From the NCBI GenBank assembly GCA_039804165.1, contig JBDRZZ010000033.1:1-15054 (forward strand): a stretch of 15,054 nucleotides of DNA, read 5' to 3'. Shown here piece by piece: positions 12,001 to 13,966 of this stretch. Within the stretch, counting starts at the first letter, position 1, and each line of letters opens with the position of its first letter. This DNA comes from a candidate division WOR-3 bacterium (lineage in GTDB: Bacteria; Hydrothermota; UBA3072). Made by a program: the position numbers and the translations under genes. The notes under the pieces were generated by a model. That model was not told the DNA's origin, searched no databases, and saw nothing but the letters and a program-made list of their open reading frames with translations.

Positions 12001-12758
12001 GCAGAAAGGAGGAAGTTTTTTGTTTTTTCTATTGCTGTGAGCCGTGAGCTGTCAGCTGTAACCGGATGTTGCAGGGCCATCAAGGAAAGGGCGCTCTCAT
12101 ATATTGAAGTTGTATCCTTCCCAAAACTACCATTTGTGTTCTGTTGACTAAGAAGCCAGGAGATTCCATTTCTGATTTGGGTGCTTAAATCATATATACC
12201 ATGGAATCTTTCCAGAGAAATGAGAGTTAATGCGGTAATATAAACAGATGAACTATCATTTATATCACACCAATAATTGTCTTTTTGTTTGTTTACGATG
12301 TAATAAATAATTCTCCCAATCCTATCATAATCAGAATAATTAGTCGCATTTAAAGCACGAAGAAGAAGCGAAACATCAAGAGGATAACTCCCATAGAAAC
12401 GCAAAGCACCAAAACCTCCATCCTGATTCTGGAAAGTTAGAATAGTATCAATTAGTCCCGTCGTATCCGGGAAAAAAGGAGTTACAACTTCCAGATACCT
12501 TGAAATGTGGTCTAAGGAAGGAAGAGAAAAAGACATGAACCTCTTAAGACCAATATCAAAAATCGAATCTTCTCCATTCAGAATAAGAGCTCTTAAGACC
12601 TCTGATGTGGAAAGAAAATTATTGTATTCTTCTCCCCATGTGGAATCTGGATTTTGATTGAGTTTTAACCACTCAATCCCCTTGTTAATGGCATCATCAA
12701 CTGGAGATGCGATTAAAGTTATACAAATGAATATACAGATTAAAATCTTTCTAAACAT
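1..12758 (-). CDS. Giant multidomain secreted/cell-surface protein (3' end beyond window)
   Basis: A single reading frame runs from ATG at 12758-12756 to base 1 without a stop: 4,252 complete codons plus two bases, so the protein is larger than 4,252 residues and its C-terminus is missing. The start is fixed by an AGGAGG ribosome site 4 bases upstream and by the signal peptide MFRKILICIFICITLIAS that follows. Order of domains: alpha/alpha toroid, CARDB x5, linker domain, five nidogen-like modules, PKD-like, second toroid, PKD x2, FlgD-Ig, Ig-like, CARDB or CARDB-like x4, Ig-like segments, eight DNTPP-linked Ig-like units, then a partial Ig-like domain. Everything recognised is a beta-sandwich or toroid used for extracellular architecture and binding; no catalytic motif was seen. 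The gene starts 16 bases after the upstream gene stops, so the two are probably co-transcribed. The role is inferred to be adhesion, surface layer or matrix. Few cysteines and short in-frame palindromic elements are further features. The ORF is near certain; the function is not. Confidence 0.95.
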   Translation of the reverse strand, partial: MFRKILICIFICITLIASPVDDAINKGIEWLKLNQNPDSTWGEEYNNFLSTSEVLRALILNGEDSIFDIGLKRFMSFSLPSLDHISRYLEVVTPFFPDTTGLIDTILTFQNQDGGFGALRFYGSYPLDVSLLLRALNATNYSDYDRIGRIIYYIVNKQKDNYWCDINDSSSVYITALTLISLERFHGIYDLSTQIRNGISWLLSQQNTNGSFGKDTTSIYESALSLMALQHPVTADSSRLTAIEKTKNFLLSAQDSEGSWNNNAYETALAILALSTMSPNLVISSAWTDPSTIGDGQVFTLSAVIKNIGMEKADGFKVKFILDTLLLWEGVIDSLLPGDSTIVDFSYNLPSGRYEIKGTVDWENKIREGNEGDNEYVYHLNVFTPADLVVYPQDIKIEPIRPTEKDTIQVNFSVYNTGEMSVKNVKTAVYDGDPQNGGLLLVNFDFPVIGGGQFVSGRFLTMLPQGNHTLYVLADPDNIILESNETNNTATRSFNVTGFPPDLAVNNNDITFTPTSPEEGDSVKISAVIRNIGEGGAQGITVSFYEGNPNLGAKQIGSVFINFVLPGGSKKVDINWGTIGKEGYNDIWVVIDPENRIEEITKLNNIAHASIKVKPSEPDLEIKSKDIVLFPEYPTLLDTINILVWVHNRGSKSINETIRVNFYKKEATEENIIGFSHILKLMGKDSAQVKLNWVPDTFGLIRIYAKADPYDEIVEKNDRNNKAYKEVYVTFPEITELTLDSLDITFFPINPEISESVEINAEIHNISDIPANLVKVDFYDGNPNGGGTLIGSNVISKIFPFGSGKARITWSSNRGGPHSIFVVIDPDNLIMETSKENNTAGRGIWIGNRLPIISWSKENGFITDGVNPNTGDTNEIFEYRIVYTDIDNDPPMDGYPKVWVDLDGDGFYNNVVGGMKEGSFSMFPVDLSDNDYRDGKEYSYLTKLPLTLEANYRFEAKDIKGNLAKEEIGPLSSNEGPIVGSYPPRVNVMPEYPTWPGREIYVWGNVYDPNWREKNYFLIEKEEQWEVNFGTNTGLSGDDNYTLVNLPFEFEFYDSTFLEVYISTNGFIGFSSENNYSKSNASGFPNTEDKYVIAPFWTDLVMNDSSGIYYWYSGDKFIISWVNVSPKNNPDVEFIFQISLDKYGNIRFNYEKIDTTINATIGVNLGDGVEGRTYEGKPTSKTSLSLLERDYDKEIVEPHWEMDFGRNTGLSGDDEWVKVSLPFPFELYGSTFNEVYISTNGYVGFSDENDYTLSSCDSFPSVSFKYVLAPYLEDLYFEDDGGVYYLSTKVSDESDKKNSWDVFIISWVNAHLKGHPENSYTFQLVLTEKNEVRFSYYSINTLSSDSPLVGINKGDGVDGTLYPVHPISERSIEFPKGVSYTMYRKSFEWESDYGKSSGLYGDDNYTKHKLEFSFPFYDSTFDTLYISTNGWVDFWAGNNSSWWHHKSYPQEDFPHDHPDYVISPFGCNLSVSYKRPVWINDTEDINGKKCVITWDSLSRVKPEKYTFQLVIKESGEILFNYKFTSQPGTLIPRVGLNKGDGINGVKVDFKTYPITDGLTITFKPNSSTYSFIDREFRWIAYGDYVEISKWNYEKGLAKLGLPFKFDFYDRNWDTVNVVTNGFFYFNSIVNKNWYDGLPEIPNFHLSYGGYICHPVLQYYGMKTYRKGGGIYKFEKKGDKDTIFVVTTAYATNSDNVPKEQDLYTFQIVFYSSGRIMMNCKDFEKYSDYKFDIGVNYGDGITFTKYVSSPYKGLSILYEPIRYSIKKERFYLEGDYGKFLNYAVNSEEKYWLKTVTLPFKFSLFDTTFTRFDLVSNGVLDFLVGNENLIYVWDSFPSDRAKWAVAPLWAKYNKSPKNGKVFYKEVLDSTYKKVVITWLGVSYNTLDREDANNFQAVIYENGNIRFNYNGLKGPFTAIVGINENGENAAVYSKFPPSQKSLLFKPFYSDTLFYTWDFGDGSPIAEGLVSNSKFIFKKHTYTGVWKDYKAVLTIKDEEGNWDSDTTVIHVLPETKETKIGAAVEDGLRYLYLSQDKEGYWRYGDYDSVGPTGIAILAFANSGYTSNGDFDKEIYAEYLKKAEDWILKGMKYEAISEQYRGNPDSDRDGLGLNICNIDWGYQHPIAMMGFIGAHNPEDIAGPYGPNESEVTWRELIVDAVDYLAFGQTDSASGRYRGGWRYSPNKEADNSVTQWPVLALESAEREWGIYAPPWVKDELMVWLEYSQLEDGGFGYTGPDNGNIARTGAGICGYSYCGLSSDTICIKKAIDYLDKNWNKTGENGNFGNYYAMYTVMKGCRIANPPIEYIGGHNWYEEYSDYLLSAQRKDGSHPRSTYSNEVLSTAWATLILTPFVIGKPPVADAGPDQIVAPRDIVHFNGSGSYHKDTARTIVKYEWDFNNDGIFDSTGVEATYMWADTGKYYVTLRVWDDNVPPKSDIDVCIVFVTLGNHPPRANAGGPYEGFINSPVLLDGSFSYDPDTLVGDSILSYKWEIDGDGDFDDFFGKKGEWIWNKPFKGKIGLKVEDTKRMSDIDWASVDIVEFNLSSEGAFPDPFSPEASPGIKDTTYIRYVLSGNSDITIYILDIFGNNITTLGPFNRKSGFHKESWDGRFIGSGIYPYIIESNHGFSVKDTVEIDNIPPKGIILYPSEWDTITTDISVLNIIGTVTDSNWEGKAINFEHFVLEYGKGENPVNWDLISEGVIVIIDGVLGSLDITGFPAGIYTLRLKTYDKAGNEFVTQRRIIIVSYPDLLITSLTPFPKSAIEGDTIQVGADILNQGSLPAKENKIKFFLRMPENGELIDEGSVQALNPGENTSIEIKWWSKGYPGTNTIWAWVDAEDSVKESNENNNRLMTTVEITLPSLPDLGIRDIEFLPPEPKEGDIVRITGVVENSGISISNFRVNFYSDGSLIGSEIINDSLKTGETVPVEIEWDTYGWSGTHEIELYADPSNLIEELSEDNNTMSKTIIIGPSPIILSVTTDKEEYGAYDSVRVITRIENNGESTKDLMVNLKVKEKDELISTFNITLEPHAIKDTIIYWNTQRTFWGTYTVLGEANEGERLRAKDEDDFEIIPEISTSLSLFTNKSSYKSYENVEINSIAKNNSPNCLFNEVTLKIIVISPDNDTLKRYSHLFGLSLDEIVNRKDFWNTESRVPGEYKIKGILINNADGSILSLDSLWITLSESVVLMGGINVIQESIEWGEYFDVARWVKNTGNIDIIGYGITNVIDPVTKEEKDTVKTSISIKIDSTYLDTLRMESGKYYATKDYLVSFVVEARGEKIGVGIDNIRILDVTAPLITETISPVEDEYYSKNVEVKARVMDDVSGVKKVEYRIDGLSYNEIIRVEGDSINGVYEGSWESENVEDGEYILTIRAEDKGGNNWNTSTGDLNPVEVRLKIDNTEPITTLHIGPPHYLLVEGSPLYITSTTPLSITGEDVEKNNVTSGVDSTYYRIDDNLWNVYAGGEFKVRDEGIHVIEYYSVDRAGNREEVKSTELFVDNTPPVTTLIPGTPSYEPADSSQLYISSKTALSLKTDDVGCGVDTTYYRIDDNTWNVYTGVEFNLVEEGTHIIEYYSVDKLGNREEIKSRKLTMDNTPPLSYLVFGEPKKLFNGILYISPETPIWIEALDTCGIASFFYAVSTISGDVLQPWTEALGSFNIPYTPPHYRYVISYYSVDNLGNAESPKDTVVAFDCEPPITTLHIGLPRYPLAASGEPQYITSATPLSFEATDDISGVDSLYYRIDGGIWIANRYPPAGDHIEFKVEGEGIHFVEYYSIDRAGNREVVKIKEIRVDNTPPISKRTLGEPQFDSLFISSKTPIVISSFDPISLGVASGIWEIYYRINEGSWEEVERNMAEFSISGEDGVYKIEYYGKDHVENAEKIKEDSLKLDNTVPFSTLKVGEPYYSITGSPIFINSETKVEIISLDPEINGVSSGLNRIEYYIDNEPFKDYDSGFSVIDLDGLHKIYYRSIDNVNNVEDVKDTTFYLDNTAPVTSLDIGEPHYLGGDSLGLIYLTSLTPITLLVTDGEGSGVKSSDYQIDDLGWVSYDKEVTFDFSKVGEGMHILYYRSIDNLGNEEEMKSFYFAVDNTPPISKLISGEPSFELPADSLGRTLITSRTPLILTAIDPISSDVASGVKEVEYIITELSAGSSQLTATMEGDSVMFTITGEDGSYKVDYRARDNVLNLESFNSRYYELDNTPPLAMIISPLDSTMVSDEITIIGTAKDSHFKEYVLEYGIGLDPTDWNIIRVGDKEVRDSIL
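3..194 (-). other. Partial Ig-like domain (second GTxxDxxF..LEYGxG copy) at window edge
   Basis: Residues 4189-4252 read DNTPPLAMIISPLDSTM, IIGTAKDSHFKEYVLEYGIG and DPTDWNII, matching residues about 2634-2690 in layout and motif. The domain is cut by the window edge, so at least tens of residues of it, and probably a further C-terminal domain, lie outside. Confidence 0.65.
320..350 (-). repeat. In-frame palindromic element, family A copy 1
   Basis: The minus strand carries CAGCTGGCAGCTCACAGCT (325-343), read as SAGSSQLT. It sits in the loop after the 'YYRID..W' strand of Ig-like unit 8 (loop 2). Compared with unit 5 the segment is about six residues longer and the usual Trp is lost. Confidence 0.7.
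456..476 (-). repeat. In-frame palindromic element, family A copy 2 (short)
   Basis: The minus strand carries GAGCTTCCAGCTGACAGCTT, which keeps the left 12 bases of the family core and then diverges. It is read as ELPADSL in the loop after 'GEPSF' (loop 1) of Ig-like unit 8. The matching loop in unit 5 is about five or six residues shorter. Confidence 0.6.
1517..1533 (-). repeat. In-frame GC-rich element, family B copy 1
   Basis: The minus strand carries CCGCTATCCGCCTGCCG, read as RYPPA, in loop 2 of Ig-like unit 4 (after DGGIWIAN). It matches copy 2 at 16 of 17 bases in the same codon phase. Confidence 0.6.
1652..1668 (-). repeat. In-frame GC-rich element, family B copy 2
   Basis: The minus strand carries CCGCTATCCGCTTGCCG, read as RYPLA, in loop 1 of Ig-like unit 4 (after HIGLP). 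The flanks (about 1640-1690) are also unusually GC-rich for this gene. Confidence 0.6.
2218..2246 (-). repeat. In-frame palindromic element, family A copy 3
   Basis: The minus strand carries CAGCTGATAGCTCACAGCT (2218-2236), preceded by a further AGCT. It is read as PADSSQL in loop 1 of Ig-like unit 2. The core differs from copy 1 at two adjacent positions. The surrounding unit is locally richer in G+C than the rest of the array. Confidence 0.7.
2586..2900 (-). other. Ig-like domain preceding the DNTPP array
   Basis: Residues 3287-3391 contain LITETISPVEDEYYSKNVEV, DDVSGVKKVEYRIDG and EDGEYILTIRAEDKGGNN. This is the common 'P..g..v.g.v.v.a...D..SGV..VeY.iDG...' bacterial Ig-like (Big) type. 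It is similar enough to the units that follow to be their more distant relative. Confidence 0.6.
2901..3227 (-). other. Unassigned beta-rich segment of the giant protein
   Basis: Residues 3178-3286 (VVLMGGINVIQESIEWGEY through GVGIDNIRILDV) form an extended beta-rich segment. The closing phrase IGVGIDNIRILDVTAP looks like the edge of a jelly-roll carbohydrate-binding-like fold (such folds often end 'vDNI.i'). I cannot assign it firmly. Confidence 0.4.
3228..4532 (-). repeat. CARDB-like Ig domains (block 2: two clear, two diverged)
   Basis: Units begin near residues 2743, 2858, 2967 and 3070. The first two are clear CARDB: PDLLITSLTPFPKSAIEGD ending VKESNENNN, and PDLGIRDIEFLPPEPKEGD ending DPSNLIEELSEDNNTMS. 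The last two open with a different signature (SVTTDKEEYGAYDSVRV and SLFTNKSSYKSYENVEI), closer to macroglobulin-type Ig domains that start 'l.t.k..Y..ge.v'. They are probably stalk or adhesive domains, as in block 1. Confidence 0.7.
4539..4859 (-). other. Ig-like domain of the GTxxDxxF..LEYGxG type
   Basis: Residues 2634-2740 contain IIGTVTDSNWEG, FVLEYGKGENPVNWDLI and an IYTLRLKTYDKAGNE closing strand. The same type reappears at residues 4189-4252 at the window edge. I recognise the pattern from surface proteins of uncultured bacteria but cannot give a family name. Confidence 0.6.
4866..5138 (-). other. FlgD-type Ig-like domain in an internal position
   Basis: Residues 2541-2631 read PDPFSPEASPG, then a YIRYVLSGNSDITIYILDIFGN strand pair, then a SWDGRFIGSGIYPYIIES end. 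This is the FlgD Ig-like pattern (NPF.P ... v.I.d..G ... WDG....G.Y.Y). In secreted FCB-group proteins this domain normally ends the protein or forms part of a C-terminal sorting region. Here more than 1,600 residues follow it. Confidence 0.75.
5148..5702 (-). other. Two consecutive PKD domains
   Basis: The first (residues about 2353-2441) opens with PPVADAGPDQIV, has NGSGSYHKD and YEWDFNNDGIFD, and closes with DTGKYYVTLRVWDD. The second (about 2445-2537) opens with HPPRANAGGPYEGF, has LDGSFSYDPD and KWEIDGDGDFDD, and is less regular at the end. These are standard PKD landmarks. Both contain acidic loops that could bind calcium. Confidence 0.9.
5709..6722 (-). other. Alpha/alpha-toroid domain 2
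   Basis: Residues about 2013-2350 repeat the prenyltransferase/cyclase-like hairpin pattern: LYLSQDKEGYWRYG (about 2027-2040), GPTGIAILAFANSG, FGQTDSASGRYRGGWRYSP, VTQWPVLALESAE, YSQLEDGGFGYTGP (about 2220-2233) and LLSAQRKDGSHP (about 2316-2327) with LSTAWATLIL. A D-x-D-x-D-G loop (NPDSDRDGLGLN, about 2098-2109) suggests bound calcium. Neither the cyclase acid motif nor a thioester motif is present. It is longer than toroid 1 and only distantly similar to it in sequence, so it looks like an old duplication or a separately acquired module. Confidence 0.75.
6732..6926 (-). other. PKD-like domain
   Basis: Residues 1945-2009 contain YTWDFGDGSP followed by KHTYTGVWKDYKAVLTIKDE, the hallmark WDFGDG and H-x-Y-x-x-x-G-x-Y elements of a PKD beta-sandwich. 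It lies directly between the nidogen-like array and the second toroid and is probably a rigid spacer. Confidence 0.75.
6927..9692 (-). repeat. Array of five nidogen-like 'STNG' beta modules
   Basis: Five tandem units of about 175-190 residues: residues 1023-1196, 1197-1384, 1385-1572, 1573-1763 and 1764-1944. Shared elements in order are a W-x-x-[DN]-[FY]-G opening (WEVNFGTNTGLSGDD, WEMDFGRNTGLSGDD, WESDYGKSSGLYGDD), LPF.F.FYDSTF, VYISTNGFIGF, an APFW.DL-type segment, a SWVNV strand, FQ..L...G.IRFNY, and GVN.GDG near the end. This resembles the NIDO-type module (FPFYG...V.VSSNG..F...APFWADV). Units 1-3 are close to each other. Units 4 and 5 have drifted (VTNGFFYF, LVSNGVLDF) and lost the WE..FG opening. 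At DNA level the VYISTNG segments near 8474, 9041 and 9566 remain nearly identical. The family name is an inference; the repeat structure is seen directly. Confidence 0.8.
9693..10223 (-). other. Linker domain with EF-hand-like calcium loop
   Basis: Residues 846-1022 read as a beta-rich domain opening with LPIISWSKENGFITDG and containing the acidic loop DLDGDGFYNN (about 901-910), which fits a D-x-D-x-D-G calcium-binding loop, and a closing NYRFEAKDIKGN strand. Similar 'sW.....G...DGv.P..G...' segments occur in archaeal and bacterial surface proteins, but I cannot name the family. A Pro-rich stretch (SYPPRVNVMPEYPTWPG) joins it to the next array. Confidence 0.5.
10224..11924 (-). repeat. Five tandem CARDB-like Ig domains (block 1)
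   Basis: Five units of about 105-115 residues begin near residues 279, 386, 500, 618 and 734. Each opens with PDL or a similar start plus a 'P..P..GD.V.....I.N.G' stretch (for example PEEGDSVKISAVIRNIG) and closes with a 'VDPDN.I.E....NN.A' stretch (DPDNIILESNETNNTA, DPENRIEEITKLNN, DPYDEIVEKNDRNN, DPDNLIMETSKENNTA). These are the signatures of CARDB, the cell-adhesion-related domain of bacteria and archaea. Unit 1 is the most diverged. They probably act as an extended spacer or adhesive stalk after the toroid. Confidence 0.85.
11934..12701 (-). other. Alpha/alpha-toroid domain 1 (prenyltransferase/squalene-cyclase-like repeats)
   Basis: Residues about 20-275 consist of helical hairpins, each ending in a QW-like turn: QNQDGGFG (about 110-117), QQNTNGSFG (about 205-213) and QDSEGSW (about 254-260), with helices such as TSEVLRALIL and YETALAILAL between them. 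This is the pattern of the six-hairpin toroid shared by squalene/oxidosqualene cyclases, prenyltransferase beta subunits and the thioester domains of alpha-2-macroglobulins. The acidic DxDD motif of cyclases and the CxEQ thioester motif are both absent, so it probably acts as a scaffold or binding domain. One palindromic element (family A) lies in an inter-helix loop at 12034-12061. Confidence 0.75.
12034..12061 (-). repeat. In-frame palindromic element, family A copy 4
   Basis: The minus strand carries CAGCTGACAGCTCACGGCT (12040-12058), read as TADSSRL. It lies in toroid 1 between the helix ending SLMALQHP and the next helix AIEKTKNFLL. It is about 9.8 kb from copy 3 and in an unrelated domain, so common descent of the Ig-like units cannot explain it. 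Confidence 0.7.
12702..12758 (-). other. Signal peptide of the giant protein
   Basis: Residues 1-19 have a basic start (FRK), a hydrophobic core (ILICIFICITLIA) and a polar exit (SPVDD), typical of Sec export. There is no lipobox: no Cys follows an L-[AS]-[GA] triplet at the end of the core, so a lipoprotein is unlikely. Cleavage is probably around residues 17-20. Confidence 0.8.
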
Positions 12759-12760
12759 AA

Positions 12761-12770
12761 TACCTCCTCA
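12761..12770 (-). promoter_or_regulatory. Ribosome binding site of the giant gene
   Basis: The minus strand reads TGAGGAGGTA, a near-perfect Shine-Dalgarno site, with AGGAGG ending 4 bases before the ATG. It sits in the 16-base gap after the upstream stop codon and fixes the start of the giant protein. Confidence 0.9.
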
Positions 12771-12774
12771 TTTT

Positions 12775-13911
12775 TTAATTTGTTTTTTTCCAAAGTAAAT
12801 ATTTAATTTTTATTTTCAGGGAATACATCTTTACAGAAACAAAATCCCACATCTTTCCAATGCCTTTATTGGGCACCACAAGTATTGAAGGGCCTATCCA
12901 ACGTTCTTCTAACCGGCTTATATCAAAATTTTCTAAAATAGTATCTGCGTAAGTATATTTCAATTGGCATGAAAAGGTGTTAGGAGCAACACACCTTAAG
13001 AGGGAATACCTCACTTTTATACTTTCTGGAGCTGCAGAATTAATTCTAAGAAAGAAAACTTCTTTATATTCTCCTTTTATCTTTAATCGCTGAAACCCTA
13101 CTCTCTTGTCCAAAACTATTGCATTATCTCTTAAAAAGGGAGGCCAACCGTAATAGTCGTAAATAAATTCTATATAATCCTTCGGAATGTTTTCTTTATC
13201 CACAACACCTTCCAAGTCTAACCCAAACTTCCAGGTGGTAGGAATAAATAAAAGATAAATATGGCCTTTCTTAGAGGCTCTCAAATGTTCCTCGATTTCT
13301 TCCGCTCCAAAATAATAAATTACATCCAAATAAGAACCTGAGCTAAAAATGTAGCCATCATGACATAATTTATAACAATTCCAAGGATTCTTAGTAATAT
13401 TATATTCTTTTGCAAGAGAACAACGTTCTTTAATATAACCTCCATATTTCCAGTTCCCCAAATGGATACCTTCAAGATAAAAATTATTTGGAGAACTTTC
13501 TCTAAAAAGAAATAAAAATAAACTATCTCGTAGCGGGAAATAAAATCTTTTTATTTCAAAAGGTTTTATAAGAAAACTCTCCTTTTTCTCAAGAAACAAA
13601 GAGATACTATCTGTTACCATATAAAAATAATCTGTAGGGAGTCTATTAGCTATATAATAACCCCAAATTCCATTTTGTTTTTTCTTACTCCAATTATAAA
13701 CTTCAACAACATATTTACTATGTCCATTTTCTTCAATCCACGGGAAACTCTTTAACTTGGCAACATCTGTAACTGACGGAAGTACCGGGAACATCCCCCC
13801 ATGATAACCACAAACCTTTGAAAGGAGTTCTCCTAATTCAGAAATAGTATCTGGAATCTCTGGAAATGGAGAAGACATTTGAAAAATAAAAATCACCACT
13901 AACCATTGCAT
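12775..13911 (-). CDS. Secreted protein of unknown family, 378 residues
   Basis: I do not recognise a family. The protein starts with a short hydrophobic stretch (MQWLVVIFIFQ) followed by MSSPFPEIPD, consistent with a Sec signal peptide but short for one. The rest is a soluble, aromatic-rich mixed alpha/beta sequence with no other membrane segment. Six cysteines (residues about 34, 164, 179, 183, 307 and 315) could pair as disulfides after export; three of them fall in a KERCSL...NPWNCYKLCHDG segment. Other visible segments are WKFGLDLEGVVDKENIPKDY (about 227-246) and DNAIVLDKRVGF. The start has an AAGGAG site 7 bases upstream. The gene ends with TAA 16 bases before the giant gene and begins 55 bases after the preceding gene, so all three probably form one operon. 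It may be an export, assembly or processing partner of its giant neighbours, which is inference from position only. Confidence 0.9.
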   Translation of the reverse strand: MQWLVVIFIFQMSSPFPEIPDTISELGELLSKVCGYHGGMFPVLPSVTDVAKLKSFPWIEENGHSKYVVEVYNWSKKKQNGIWGYYIANRLPTDYFYMVTDSISLFLEKKESFLIKPFEIKRFYFPLRDSLFLFLFRESSPNNFYLEGIHLGNWKYGGYIKERCSLAKEYNITKNPWNCYKLCHDGYIFSSGSYLDVIYYFGAEEIEEHLRASKKGHIYLLFIPTTWKFGLDLEGVVDKENIPKDYIEFIYDYYGWPPFLRDNAIVLDKRVGFQRLKIKGEYKEVFFLRINSAAPESIKVRYSLLRCVAPNTFSCQLKYTYADTILENFDISRLEERWIGPSILVVPNKGIGKMWDFVSVKMYSLKIKIKYLLWKKTN

Positions 13912-13918
13912 AATTATA

Positions 13919-13927
13919 CTCCTTTTT
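13919..13927 (-). promoter_or_regulatory. Ribosome binding site of the 378-residue gene
   Basis: The minus strand reads AAAAAGGAG followed by TATAATT and the ATG, giving 7-base spacing. It supports the ATG at 13911-13909 as the start. Confidence 0.8.
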
Positions 13928-13966
13928 ACCTCTTAAATATATTTTGTACACCCATTTTTATTCCCT

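Noticed and set aside
11934-12701. Interpretation of the toroid plus Ig domains as a bacterial alpha-2-macroglobulin
   Set aside because: No CxEQ thioester motif is present in either toroid, and the surrounding domains are CARDB and nidogen-like rather than the MG-domain series.
13912-13918. TATAATT directly before the 378-residue gene as a -10 promoter box
   Set aside because: It touches the start codon and lies downstream of the ribosome site, so transcripts from it would be leaderless. AT-rich spacing explains it better.
13912-13966. Terminator or promoter in the 55-base gap between the first two genes
   Set aside because: I see no stem-loop followed by a T run. A TATATT sequence exists but has no convincing -35 partner, so read-through as an operon is the simpler reading.
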